A stretch of DNA of 64,000 nt from RGUW01 sp040399325 (GTDB lineage: Bacteria; Cyanobacteriota; Cyanobacteriia; PCC-6307; Cyanobiaceae). Within the stretch, counting starts at the first letter, position 1. Each line of letters starts with the position of its first letter. Below are positions 7,817-16,248 of the stretch, piece after piece. The stretch is from positions 1-64,000 of the forward strand of contig JBBASJ010000002.1 of assembly GCA_040399325.1 (NCBI GenBank), given 5' to 3'. Position numbers and translations under genes: made by a program. The notes under the pieces were generated by a model, which worked only from the letters and a program-made list of their open reading frames with translations, did no database searches and had not been told where the DNA came from.

Positions 7817-8641
7817 TCAGCCTGCTTCGCGGATCAGGTTGTGGTGGGCCGAGGCCACCACAGCAAGATCGCGCCGGTTGCGATTCAGGCGCTTGCCCAT
7901 GGCCTGCTTGCTGATCCCGCACTGCCGTGCCAGGTGGCTGACACTCTCGCCATTGACGACCACCCGATAGAGGGGATTCAGATCAATCCCGCTGGTTTCG
8001 AGGCTGGCCATGGCCATCTCCAGGTCGAGGTGCTCGAGGGCGCGATCCGCGCGGGGGTCGGCAACGGCATCGAGCACACAGGGACTGTCTGAATCGGCGC
8101 GACGGGCATCGAGGCTCAGGGGCGCCAGCAGCAGGCGGGCCCGCTGCAGCTGATCCTGCTCAGCAGGCTCGAGCTCGGCCGGCGAAGCCGCCGACAACCG
8201 GGCCAGCTTTCGGCTCAGCCGATGGGGCAACCGGGCAGCACCGGCATGGCACTCGAGGGCATAGCTGATGGTCTGGCGAACCCATAGAAAGGCATAGGTC
8301 GAAAACCGATAGCCGGCGGTGGGGTCAAACTTCTCGGCCGCGCGGTCGAGACCGAGGCAGCCCTCCTGCAGAAGGTCCTCGAACTGCAGGCACGTGGTGC
8401 GCAGCCGATGGCCGAAGGTCCTGGCGATGGTCACCACCAGCCGCAGGTTGGCCGTGATCATCCGCTGTTTGGCACGCCGGGCCGCGCGCTGATCAGCCGT
8501 GCCGGCATCCGGACGGCGCCCGCGCTGGATCAGTCGACCCAGATGCAGCTCCTCGGCCGGGGTCAGCAAGGGGATGGCACCGGCCTGCCGCAGCCAGCTG
8601 TCGACCACGGAAGACAGTGAAGACCTGACAGTGAGCGCCAT
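7817..8641 (-). CDS. Group-2-like RNA polymerase sigma-70 factor
   Basis: A 274-aa sigma factor. Region 1.2 is visible (DSWLRQAGAIPLLTPAEELH), and region 2 (about residues 80-150) is well kept: ITANLRLVVTIARTF, then LQFEDLLQEGCLGLDRAAEK and the promoter-melting part YRFSTYAFLWVRQTISYAL. Region 3 is short and region 4 ends in an atypical helix-turn-helix (CGISKQAMGKRLNRNRRDL). That pattern fits the non-essential cyanobacterial sigma factors used in stress or circadian control. ATG 8641 is preferred; the frame extends to an ATG at 8731 but those 30 residues are Arg/Pro rich with no family likeness. Confidence 0.85.
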   Translation of the reverse strand: MALTVRSSLSSVVDSWLRQAGAIPLLTPAEELHLGRLIQRGRRPDAGTADQRAARRAKQRMITANLRLVVTIARTFGHRLRTTCLQFEDLLQEGCLGLDRAAEKFDPTAGYRFSTYAFLWVRQTISYALECHAGAARLPHRLSRKLARLSAASPAELEPAEQDQLQRARLLLAPLSLDARRADSDSPCVLDAVADPRADRALEHLDLEMAMASLETSGIDLNPLYRVVVNGESVSHLARQCGISKQAMGKRLNRNRRDLAVVASAHHNLIREAG

Positions 8642-8829
8642 GGATGCCCGAAGCCGATGTTCCTGATCCCGTGAGCATCGTCTCGGGCCCAGGCGGGGCA
8701 AATCCCCCAAACGGGTAAGACCTGGCTCCAACGGCCGTCGCGGCGTGACGCCGGATCAGACCCGACACCGGGGCCCGCTGACCCAGCCGATGGAGCCCGA
8801 CCTGCTCTCAGCCCTGCAACAGGACCGCG

Positions 8830-9435
8830 TCAGGCCATCGAGAGGGGGGCGTTCTCGATCAGTTCAGGGGCCAGGCGCATGCCCAGCTCGCCGCTGGGCA
8901 CGGCCATCAGATTGGCCTGACGGATGCGCGAGATCAACCGGGTGGTGGTGACCCGGGTGGTGCCGATCAGTTCACCGATGCGCTCATGGGTGAGCCGGAA
9001 CGGCAGATCGCACCAGTTGCCGCAACGGCGCCCCAGACGGTTGACCAGCAATGCCAGCAGGGCATGCAGCCGCTGCTCAGCCTGGCCCAGATGGCGGATG
9101 CGCAGCAACTGCAGGGTCCACTCATTGACCGCATCAAAACCGGCGCCACTGCGGGGTGCCGCACCGGCGCAGAAGGCCAGAGGGGTCAAGGCTTCAACGC
9201 AGATGCCCTCGCTGCAGAGCCGGTCGGTGCGCAACTGATCGCCGGCCTGCAGAAACGCCAGGGTCATCCCTTCGGTCTCCTCACAGGGGCAGTAGACCCG
9301 GGCGATGCCCTCCAGCACCTCAAGGCAACTGTCTGCGGGCCTGAGCGCGGGATCGAGCAGCACGGAACGGCCGATCGGCAGCCGGATGGTCGACAGGGCA
9401 GCGGGGCTGCAGCGCTGTTGCAGGGAAGCGACCAT
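8830..9435 (-). CDS. Crp/Fnr-family regulator with NtcA-like HTH
   Basis: A 201-aa protein whose C-terminal 75 residues match the winged helix of cyanobacterial Crp/Fnr proteins; LTHERIGELIGTTRVTTTRL (about residues 148-167) is close to the NtcA recognition region. The N-terminal beta-roll domain is short, contains several Cys residues, and shows none of the cAMP-binding signature. Its ligand is therefore unknown and it could be a redox- or metabolite-sensing paralogue. It starts at ATG 9435, 18 bp from a perfect TTGCGA-N5-TCGCAA palindrome that overlaps its probable promoter, which suggests autoregulation. It is the third regulator in a row on this strand. Confidence 0.8.
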   Translation of the reverse strand: MVASLQQRCSPAALSTIRLPIGRSVLLDPALRPADSCLEVLEGIARVYCPCEETEGMTLAFLQAGDQLRTDRLCSEGICVEALTPLAFCAGAAPRSGAGFDAVNEWTLQLLRIRHLGQAEQRLHALLALLVNRLGRRCGNWCDLPFRLTHERIGELIGTTRVTTTRLISRIRQANLMAVPSGELGMRLAPELIENAPLSMA

Positions 9436-9452
9436 GGCGCGACCGACGACTA

Positions 9453-9469
9453 TTGCGAATGGATCGCAA
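9453..9469. promoter_or_regulatory. TTGCGA-N5-TCGCAA palindrome and promoter of the Crp/Fnr gene
   Basis: A perfect 6-bp inverted repeat with 5-bp spacer (9453-9458 and 9464-9469). On the minus strand it directly follows a TATGTT -10-like box, which has a TTGCAA -35-like box 18 bp further upstream (near 9490). A bound repressor here would cover the transcription start of the Crp/Fnr gene. Confidence 0.4.
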
Positions 9470-9549
9470 CATAACCAACGCCCCCTGCTTTTTGCAAGCG
9501 ATTCTCAAAAACAACTGGGGTGGCGCTTCCGGCCCGGGCGGCCCGCCGG

Positions 9550-11673
9550 CTACTTGCTGATCAGAACATCGACCCCACTGGTGCGGCGCCGCACCAGCAC
9601 GCCGACGTCGTGCTCGCCGCGATGCAGCTGCAGGTCGATCTCTTCATCACCCAGCCGCAGACCACTGATCTCGAGCGTGTTGATCTGACGGGGCAAGACC
9701 GGGTGACGCAGCTGCACCTGAACGCGGCCGGTGTCCTGATCGCGGCCGATGGCCATGCCGGTCACCGCCTCGAGCAGGGCAAACACGGCGCCACTGGCCC
9801 AGGCCTGAGGGCTGCAGGCCACCGGGTAATGGGTGGGGCCCTCATCCTCGCGGCGGGGAAACCCGCAGAACAACTCGGGCAGGCGCAGCATCGGCATGGC
9901 CCTGGCGGTGTCAAACAGGCCGGTCAGGATGCGCATCGCCTCCTGGCGGTAGCCGTAGCGCGCCAGACCCAACGCCACCAGAGCGTTGTCATGGGGCCAG
10001 ACCGAACCGTTGTGATAGCTCATCGGGTTGTAGCGCGCCTCCCGTTCGTCGAGGGTGCGCACACCCCAACCGTTGAAGCAGGTGGGAGCCAGCAGCCCCC
10101 GCGCGATCGATGCCGCCGCTTCCGGGGTGGCAATGCCGGTCCAGAGGCAATGGCCGGCGTTGGACGAACGCACCGCACAGGGCTGGCCCTCGCCATCGAT
10201 GGCCATGGCGTAGGTGCCGATCGACTCGCACCAGAACGCCCCGTGAAACCGCTGACGCAGCCGGTCGGCCTGAGCCAGCAGCGGGTCGGCCTGGTCATGT
10301 CGGCCAAAGCGTCGCAACAGCGCCGCCATCGCCCGGTGCGCCCCGTAGCTGTAGGCCTGCACTTCACACAGGGCGATGGACCCTTGAGCCAGGCGTCCGT
10401 CGCTGTGGTGCACCGCATCATCGGAATCCTTCCAGCCCTGGTTGCGCAGTCCTCCCTGGGCGGCGCACCGATACCGCAGAAAACCATCGATGCTGGTCGC
10501 CTCAGCCTGCTGAATCCAGGCCATGGCGGCATCGAGCGCCGGCAACAGGGAGTCGACAAAGGCCAGCTCGCCGGTGCGCGCCAGGTAATCGGCCGCCAGA
10601 ATCACAAACAGCGGGGTGGCATCGACGCTGCCGTAGTAGCGAGCGAAGGGCACCTCAGCCAAGGCGACCATCTCGCCGTTGCGGGCCTCGTGCAGGATCT
10701 TGCCCGGCTCGGCGTCGCTGGCACCGTCAAACCCCGTCGCCTGGTGCTGCGCCAGAAAACCCAGCACACCCCGGGCCAGGCGCGGCTCAACCATGAGCAG
10801 CTGGCGTGCCGTGATCAACCCATCGCGACCGAAGGGGCAACTGAACCAGGGCACCCCGGCGTAGGGATACAGGCCATGGTCCAGCTCGCTGGAAAGCAGA
10901 TGAACATCGCAGTAAGAGCGCGCCAACCAGGCGTTGAAGGCCGGGTTGTCACTGCTGATCAGGGCTGAACGGCGACGGGCCTCGCGAAAGCGGGTCACCG
11001 TGCCCGCCATCGCCTGGGCAAACGCCTCATCGGGGCGGGGCAGCTGCAGGGGTTGGCGCTGCTCGAACGCCAGTTCGAGCACCAGGCGCCGGGGCTGACG
11101 TGGCTGCAGCAGCAGGGTCAGGCTCAGATGGTCATCCCCGACTTCGCTGACGCCCGCGCTCAGGCGCACCAGCGTCACCCGTTGACAACCATCGAGACCG
11201 TCGTAACGCCATTCGAGGGCATCGCTGCCGCAACTGAGCACGGTCTGCCCCCGCCGGGGCCGCTGGATGCCGCGCACCTCGAAGATGTCGCGAAAGTCAG
11301 CATCGCAGCAGAAGCACAGCGGAACCTGCAGAACAGCGTCGCTGTAGCTGGTGAAGTTGAGCTCCTGCAGGCACGAACACGCCGTCAGAACGGTGCTGCG
11401 CTCCAGATGCACCACCCCCTGGCGGGGGCCAGCGGCAGTGGAGTCGTTGGTGAGATGGCTGACGTGCACGCCCATCTCACCACGCTCGGTTGCACTCAGC
11501 ACCGCTGCAGGCTGCCCCCACAGCAGCAGCTGCAGGCGGCTCACATGGCGGGTTCCGCGATGAAAGATGCCCGAATCGGGATGGGTGTCGGGGCAGATCT
11601 CACCCCGGCCGTCCAACATCGCGAAGGTCTCCCCGTCCTTGAGCACGAACGGGGGCAATTGGTCATGCGGCAT
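9550..11673 (-). CDS. Amylo-alpha-1,6-glucosidase family protein (GDE-type)
   Basis: A 707-aa cytosolic protein of the glycogen-debranching family. The N-terminal domain (about 1-270) opens with FVLKDGETFAMLDGRGEI, the usual start of the GDE N-terminal module, and the rest is an (alpha/alpha)6 barrel with the characteristic SCPFGRDGLITARQLL, NQGWKDSDDAVHH and NPMSYHNGSVWPHDNALVA motifs, which contain the conserved acidic residues of this fold. Substrate may be an alpha-1,6-linked glucan or an oligosaccharide; biochemically these proteins are poorly characterised. Start ATG 11673 overlaps the end of the upstream glycosyltransferase by 11 bp, so the pair is translationally coupled, as often seen in cyanobacteria. 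Confidence 0.85.
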   Translation of the reverse strand: MPHDQLPPFVLKDGETFAMLDGRGEICPDTHPDSGIFHRGTRHVSRLQLLLWGQPAAVLSATERGEMGVHVSHLTNDSTAAGPRQGVVHLERSTVLTACSCLQELNFTSYSDAVLQVPLCFCCDADFRDIFEVRGIQRPRRGQTVLSCGSDALEWRYDGLDGCQRVTLVRLSAGVSEVGDDHLSLTLLLQPRQPRRLVLELAFEQRQPLQLPRPDEAFAQAMAGTVTRFREARRRSALISSDNPAFNAWLARSYCDVHLLSSELDHGLYPYAGVPWFSCPFGRDGLITARQLLMVEPRLARGVLGFLAQHQATGFDGASDAEPGKILHEARNGEMVALAEVPFARYYGSVDATPLFVILAADYLARTGELAFVDSLLPALDAAMAWIQQAEATSIDGFLRYRCAAQGGLRNQGWKDSDDAVHHSDGRLAQGSIALCEVQAYSYGAHRAMAALLRRFGRHDQADPLLAQADRLRQRFHGAFWCESIGTYAMAIDGEGQPCAVRSSNAGHCLWTGIATPEAAASIARGLLAPTCFNGWGVRTLDEREARYNPMSYHNGSVWPHDNALVALGLARYGYRQEAMRILTGLFDTARAMPMLRLPELFCGFPRREDEGPTHYPVACSPQAWASGAVFALLEAVTGMAIGRDQDTGRVQVQLRHPVLPRQINTLEISGLRLGDEEIDLQLHRGEHDVGVLVRRRTSGVDVLISK

Positions 11674-12736
11674 GAAGCCTCGGCACGACCGCCTCAACCT
11701 CGCTGCGGCGAGCCTGAATCAGATGGTGGTAGAGATGTTCATAGTCTTCGGCCTGGCGGGCGGCACTGAAGCGCACCTCGAAATTGGCTCGGATGCGCTC
11801 CCGATCCAACCCTTCGATGTGACGCACCGCCTTGATCGCCTCGTCGATCGAGGCGACCAGCGTGCCGTTGACACCCTCTTCGATCACCTCGGGGGTCGAG
11901 CCGTTGCGCCACGCCACGACAGGGGTGCCACAGGCGTTGGCTTCGATCATCACCAGACCGAAGGGCTCGGGCCAGTCGATCGGGAACAGCAACGCCAGAG
12001 CATGGCCGAGCAGCTCCTGCTTGCCGGCATCGTCGACCTCACCAATGAACTCCACCAGCGGATTGCCCTGCAGCATCGGCTCGATCACCTCGCGGTAGTA
12101 AGCGTTATCGGCGCGGTCGATCTTGGCCGCCACCTTCAGCGGCAGACCCACGGCGGTGGCAATCTCGATGGCCCGGTCCAGACGCTTCTCGGGTGAAACC
12201 CGGCCGATGAATGCCAGATAGGGCAACGGTGACGGCTCCAACCGGTAGAGGTCGAGGGGCAGCCCGTGGGGCACCGTGCCAAGCCAGTGGGCATCGGGCA
12301 CCGGCAGGCGCTGGGCCTCCGAGATCGAGACCAGCGGCACGGCCGGGAAACGGCCATAAAGATCACCGTGCTCGGGCGCCGTCAGCGGTCCGTGCAGGGT
12401 GTTCAGAAAGGGAACCGGCAAACGGCTGGCCAGGGGAAAGTGGAAATGGCCGGTGTGGAAGTGGAGGATCTCAAAGCGATCGAGCTCGGCCACCACCTGA
12501 TCGAGCTGAATCACCTCGTGCACGGTGGGGTCGCCGGTGTAGCCGGCCAGACGCAGGGCCTCCGGCACACAGGGGTAAAGCTCGGCACTGGTTGTCGAAT
12601 CACCGCTCGCGAACAGCACCACCTCATGACCCCGCCTGACCAGCTCTTCGGTGAGGTAATGAACCACCCGTTCGGTGCCGCCATAGCGCTGCGGAGGCAC
12701 GCTTTCGTGGAGCGGTGAGATCTGGGCGATGCGCAT
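11663..12736 (-). CDS. Glycosyltransferase family 4 protein
   Basis: A 357-aa GT-B-fold glycosyltransferase. It opens MRIAQISPLHESVPPQRYGG, with the Gly-rich acceptor loop, and has the C-terminal nucleotide-sugar site: FIGRVSPEKRLDRAIEIA (about residues 190-210) and the E-x7-E motif PEPFGLVMIEANACGTPVV (about 280-300). It is cytosolic and uses an activated sugar, probably UDP- or GDP-linked. The frame extends to 12793 but the first 19 residues there are unlike the family. It precedes and overlaps the GDE-type glycosidase, which suggests they act on the same glucan or compatible solute. Confidence 0.85.
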   Translation of the reverse strand: MRIAQISPLHESVPPQRYGGTERVVHYLTEELVRRGHEVVLFASGDSTTSAELYPCVPEALRLAGYTGDPTVHEVIQLDQVVAELDRFEILHFHTGHFHFPLASRLPVPFLNTLHGPLTAPEHGDLYGRFPAVPLVSISEAQRLPVPDAHWLGTVPHGLPLDLYRLEPSPLPYLAFIGRVSPEKRLDRAIEIATAVGLPLKVAAKIDRADNAYYREVIEPMLQGNPLVEFIGEVDDAGKQELLGHALALLFPIDWPEPFGLVMIEANACGTPVVAWRNGSTPEVIEEGVNGTLVASIDEAIKAVRHIEGLDRERIRANFEVRFSAARQAEDYEHLYHHLIQARRSEVEAVVPRLHAA

Positions 12737-12851
12737 GGTCTGCTCGTCAACACAGCACGAACGCCGCAGACGCACCGGCCAGTCACCGATCAAGACGACA
12801 GTCCGCAGACGCCTGGGTGTGTTGGGCGGAGTATGAAGACGTTTTTCAGGG

Positions 12852-13334
12852 TCAGAGGGCAGCGCGATCGGCGATCGCTGACAAGGCGGGTTCCTCGCTG
12901 CAGCGACGGCAGAGAGCCCTCACGTTGAGCACGCACTCGAGCAGGCGAAAGCCATGGCGGGTGGCCGCCAGTTCACCGGCCTCGAGCACCGCAGCGCTCT
13001 CGAACTCCTCGGTGTGGCCGCACCGCACACAGACCAGATGGTGGTGGTCGCGGTGCGCGTCACTGGCCAGCTCAAAACGGCGCCCTCCTTCGGAGAGCTC
13101 CAGCTCCTGCAGCAGCCCCATGGAGCTCAGCAGGCGCAGGGTGCGGTAGACCGTGGCCAACGAGACGCGATCATCGCTGCCCAGCAAGCGCTGATGCACC
13201 TCCTCAGCACTCAGGTGCGAGCCTTCACCGATGCGCTCAAACAGGGCCAGCACACGCTGGCGCTGGGGGGTGAGCCGCTGACCGCGGTCGTGCAGCGTCG
13301 AGCGCAGCGCATCACTGGGGGGTGAAACGGGCAA
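12852..13334 (-). CDS. Fur-family repressor, Fur or PerR type
   Basis: A second, distinct Fur-superfamily protein (160 aa from TTG 13334). The DNA-binding half is canonical: RGQRLTPQRQRVLALFERI, then DRVSLATVYRTLRLL. The metal half has HRDHHH followed by C-V-R-C and a closing C-R-R-C pair. This resembles cyanobacterial PerR/Fur rather than the Zur-like gene at 522. An ATG at 13403 is in frame but would add 23 residues with no family likeness and overlap the upstream gene by 38 bp; TTG 13334 gives the normal Fur N-terminus. The metal or peroxide it senses cannot be decided here. Confidence 0.8.
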   Translation of the reverse strand: MPVSPPSDALRSTLHDRGQRLTPQRQRVLALFERIGEGSHLSAEEVHQRLLGSDDRVSLATVYRTLRLLSSMGLLQELELSEGGRRFELASDAHRDHHHLVCVRCGHTEEFESAAVLEAGELAATRHGFRLLECVLNVRALCRRCSEEPALSAIADRAAL

Positions 13335-13365
13335 CAGCCGATCCCTGCTGTTCTCAACAATAGGC

Positions 13366-14358
13366 TCAATTGCGAAGCCGGGCCAGCCCCCGCTCCGATG
13401 CATCGGCCGCGGCCGTCAGCGCGGCCAGGGCATCGGCCAGGCTCACCACCAGGCGATACGCGATCGCCAGCGCCAACAGGGGGGGCTCGGGCAGGGCCGA
13501 ACCCAGCCTGAGCAGCAGCACCACCTCGAAGACCCCCAGACCCGCCGGCGCCCCGGGAACCACCAGCCCGGCGGTCCAGGCCAGGGCAAAACCCGACAGC
13601 CAACCACCCCAACCCAGCACCGGTTGCAGGTCGAGAGCCTGCACACAGCAGGCAAACCCCGCGAAGCGCAGCATCACAAAGCCAGCGCCGGCGAGCAGCG
13701 ACGGCCACGGATAGGTGGCCGGCAACGGCGGCGCCACGCACCCCTCCTGATTCAGATCCCCAAGGCCCAGACCCAGGGCAGCGGCCTTGCGCCGCTCGAG
13801 CCAACCGAGCAGCGGCGCCAGCCAACGGGGCAGCAGCACCAGCAAGGGCAACAGCACCACCAGGGCCAGTCCGCCCTGAAGCCCACCCACGGCCACCAGG
13901 GCCAGGGCAGCCACGGCGGCCACCAGCGGGTCGAGCAGCACCGCCACCAGGGCCATCGACAGTGGCAGAGGGCTGGGGTTCTGCAGCAGCCCAGCGGCAC
14001 CACCGGGGGTCTGATCACGCAGCATCTGCAGGCGGGCAGCAAGATGCCAGACCCCTCCGGGCAGGTACTTGCGCGCGTTGCTGCTCAGATAGCGCAGCAC
14101 CAGCGGCTGCCAACGGGGCGGGCAACCCAGCCACTGCAGCACCACGCCCCAGAGCAGGGCACTGCCCACCAGGCTCGCCAGACTCACGCCCACGCCCAGC
14201 AGCAACCACAACCAGCCCTGGGGATCAGGAGCCAGGGCCAGCACCTGGCTGCCATGGTTCAACAACGCCGCCAGCAGAAAGCCGAAGCTCAGCAGCGAAA
14301 CCCAGCGGGCCGCGCCGGCCGGCAGCCAGCTCCCCAGCCTTCGCATGACCTCAGCCAT
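13366..14358 (-). CDS. UPF0104/LPG-synthase-type integral membrane protein
   Basis: A 330-aa protein with about eight strongly hydrophobic segments. The pattern RYLSSNARKYLPGGVWHLAA (about residue 90) and VPGAPAGLGVFEVVLLLRLG (near 275) are hallmarks of the lysylphosphatidylglycerol-synthase transmembrane family (COG0392). This version has only the membrane part and no aminoacyl-transferase domain. Such proteins are thought to move or flip lipid-linked molecules; the substrate here is unknown. Its ATG overlaps the LarC stop by 8 bp, so translation is coupled to larC. An alternative ATG at 14346 removes four residues. Confidence 0.75.
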   Translation of the reverse strand: MAEVMRRLGSWLPAGAARWVSLLSFGFLLAALLNHGSQVLALAPDPQGWLWLLLGVGVSLASLVGSALLWGVVLQWLGCPPRWQPLVLRYLSSNARKYLPGGVWHLAARLQMLRDQTPGGAAGLLQNPSPLPLSMALVAVLLDPLVAAVAALALVAVGGLQGGLALVVLLPLLVLLPRWLAPLLGWLERRKAAALGLGLGDLNQEGCVAPPLPATYPWPSLLAGAGFVMLRFAGFACCVQALDLQPVLGWGGWLSGFALAWTAGLVVPGAPAGLGVFEVVLLLRLGSALPEPPLLALAIAYRLVVSLADALAALTAAADASERGLARLRN

Positions 14359-15595
14359 GGGGGCGTTGTGCAGCGTCAGGGTGTTGCGCAGCGTCAGGGT
14401 GGGCCTCGCTCAGCAGTGGCCCGAGCCTGACGCGCACCTGGGCCAGCGACAACCCATGGCGTGCAGCCAGCGCCTGCAGGTCATCGTGTTCGACCTTGCT
14501 GCGCCAGCGCCCGTCGGGCAGCAGCACCCATTTGAGGCGCACCAGTCCCAGGGGTGTGTCCAGGGTGCTGCTCTGGCGCTGCAGGGCCCAGCGCTGCTGG
14601 CTGCTCTCGCGCAGCCCGATGCTGGTGCCGTGCTGCCACCAGACCTGGCGCAGCGGCCCGGCCAGATCGGGGCTGGTGAGTGCGGTCAACAGCACGCCCT
14701 GGCGACCCTTCTTCATGGTGATGGCCTGGCTGAACACATCGAGAGCCCCCGCCTGGCGCAGGGTCTCGGCGAGATGGGCCAGGTCCTCGGCCGTGGCGTC
14801 GTCGATCTGGGCCTGCTGCACGACCACGGTCTGCAGCTCGGCTGCAGGCGTGGTGGCCACCCCGGCCCCGGCCTCGGCCAGCACCAGCCGCAGCAGGTTG
14901 GGCCGGTCGAGGTCGCGGGTGCCCAGGCCGATCCCCACACGGCTGGGCACCAGGCTGGGCATGGGGCCAAAGCGGCTGGCCCAGCAGGCCATCAGGGCCA
15001 GGCCGGTGGGCGTGGTCAGTTCGGCCGGCGGAAAGGTCTCGCTGCTGGCCAGGGGCACGGCGCAGCGGCGGGCGATCTCGAGCACGGCAGGCGCCGGCAA
15101 TGGCAACAGCCCATGGGCGCTGCGCACCTGGCCATGGCCCGCCGGTGGCGGCGTGCAGATCACCTGTTCAACCCCCAGGTGCAACAACCCAGCGCAGACC
15201 CCGACCACATCGACCAGGGCATCGATCGCCCCGACTTCATGGAAGTGAACCTGCTCGGCAGCCATGCCATGCACAGCTGCTTCGGCCTGGGCCAGCAGCT
15301 CAAACACCTGCAGCGTGCGCTGGCGCAGCGGTTCTGCCAGCGGAGCCTGCTCGAGCAGGGTCCTGAGCGCGTGCCAGTGCCGGTGGGTTGGCTGCTGCTC
15401 GAGGGGCTCAACCTCAAGATGTAGCCCGCGCAGGCCGGCGCTGTGACGCTGCTCGCTGATCAGGCGGTAGCGGCCAGCCAGGCCCAGGGCGGCCAGCGGC
15501 TCCTCGATCACGGTACGGGGAAGGCCCAGATCGAGCAGGGCCGCCAACAGCATGTTGCCCGCCAGGCCCGTGGGGCAGTCGAGCACCGCCAGCAT
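14351..15595 (-). CDS. larC: LarC-family (DUF111) nickel-insertion protein
   Basis: A 414-aa member of the LarC family, which inserts nickel into the pyridinium pincer cofactor of lactate racemase-type enzymes using CTP. Both halves are in one reading frame, whereas in Lactobacillus they are joined by programmed frameshifting. Visible features: the N-terminal LDCPTGLAGNMLLAALLDLG (usually G-D-M; here G-N-M), VHFHEVGAIDALVDVVG, and PPAELTTPTGLALM. LarA, LarB and LarE are not in the window. The C-terminus ends in a duplicated HPDAAQ encoded by an 18-bp tandem repeat next to the stop. It forms an operon with the UPF0104 gene and follows the M41-like gene by 2 bp. Confidence 0.85.
   Translation of the reverse strand: MLAVLDCPTGLAGNMLLAALLDLGLPRTVIEEPLAALGLAGRYRLISEQRHSAGLRGLHLEVEPLEQQPTHRHWHALRTLLEQAPLAEPLRQRTLQVFELLAQAEAAVHGMAAEQVHFHEVGAIDALVDVVGVCAGLLHLGVEQVICTPPPAGHGQVRSAHGLLPLPAPAVLEIARRCAVPLASSETFPPAELTTPTGLALMACWASRFGPMPSLVPSRVGIGLGTRDLDRPNLLRLVLAEAGAGVATTPAAELQTVVVQQAQIDDATAEDLAHLAETLRQAGALDVFSQAITMKKGRQGVLLTALTSPDLAGPLRQVWWQHGTSIGLRESSQQRWALQRQSSTLDTPLGLVRLKWVLLPDGRWRSKVEHDDLQALAARHGLSLAQVRVRLGPLLSEAHPDAAQHPDAAQRPHG
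14359..14394. repeat. 18-bp tandem duplication at the 3' end of larC
   Basis: Two near-identical units of ttg(t/c)gcagcgtcagggtg lie immediately inside the larC stop and encode HPDAAQ twice. It is one of several short tandem repeats at gene 3' ends in this window. Confidence 0.7.
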
Positions 15596-15597
15596 GG

Positions 15598-16242
15598 TCA
15601 GGCCCCGGCCGGCGCTGACCGACCCAGACGGGGCGCCGCCTGAAGCAGCGCTTCAGCCTGCTGCAGCAACGCCTGCTGCCCCTCGGCGAGCAACCGTTTC
15701 ACCTCACGGCGAGCCTGCCGCTGCTCACGCTGCGCCGTTGCCGCGTCGTAGCCCGAGAGCGCCCACAACCGCCCCAGCAGCGCCCGATCATCGGCGCCGC
15801 CGATGGCCACGCCAAAGTGCAGTTCTTCGGCCACCATGCCGGCCTGCAGCACGCGGCTCCAGCGCCTCAGCTCCTCCAGAGGCAGCTTGGCGCTGGCGGG
15901 TGGGTCGAGCACCGTGCTGCCTGCGCTGCTGAGACCCGCACGCAGACAGGCCAGGCTGCCGACCAGGACCTGGCGCACCGGCATCGACTCGTGGCCGGCC
16001 ATCTGCAGATGGCCGGCCTCATGCACGGCGATGCGCCGCAGACGCTGCAGCCCCCCCGGCAACGCTTCGGCGAGCAGATGGCCGCCCCGGCCGCCGAACC
16101 GGGCCGCATCAACCGTGAGGCTGCCCAGAGCCAGGGCCGCAGCAAGGGTGATCCACCAGGGCGAGAGCCCGAAGGCGGGCCCCACGACCGCCAGCACACT
16201 CACCACGAGCACGGCCAGACCAGCGGCGAGCGGCTCAGCCAT
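15598..16242 (-). CDS. M41 (FtsH-like) metalloprotease homologue without AAA domain
   Basis: A 214-aa protein with two N-terminal hydrophobic helices (about 5-22 and 27-43) and a core like the FtsH peptidase domain: the zinc motif H74-E-A-G-H78 and, after it, AGMVAEELHFG with an acidic pair D151-D152, matching the FtsH G-R-x-A-E-E-x-x-F-G ... D element that supplies the third zinc ligand. No AAA ATPase module is present. It could be a membrane-anchored protease or a regulatory partner of FtsH; similar stand-alone proteins occur in cyanobacteria and plastids. It ends 2 bp before larC in the same operon. Confidence 0.75.
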   Translation of the reverse strand: MAEPLAAGLAVLVVSVLAVVGPAFGLSPWWITLAAALALGSLTVDAARFGGRGGHLLAEALPGGLQRLRRIAVHEAGHLQMAGHESMPVRQVLVGSLACLRAGLSSAGSTVLDPPASAKLPLEELRRWSRVLQAGMVAEELHFGVAIGGADDRALLGRLWALSGYDAATAQREQRQARREVKRLLAEGQQALLQQAEALLQAAPRLGRSAPAGA

Positions 16243-16248
16243 GGCTGA

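Noticed and set aside
9520..10968. Long plus-strand open frame opposite the GDE-type glycosidase
   Set aside because: Composition is Gln/His/Gly rich and matches no family; it is the antisense shadow of a well-supported gene in GC-rich DNA.
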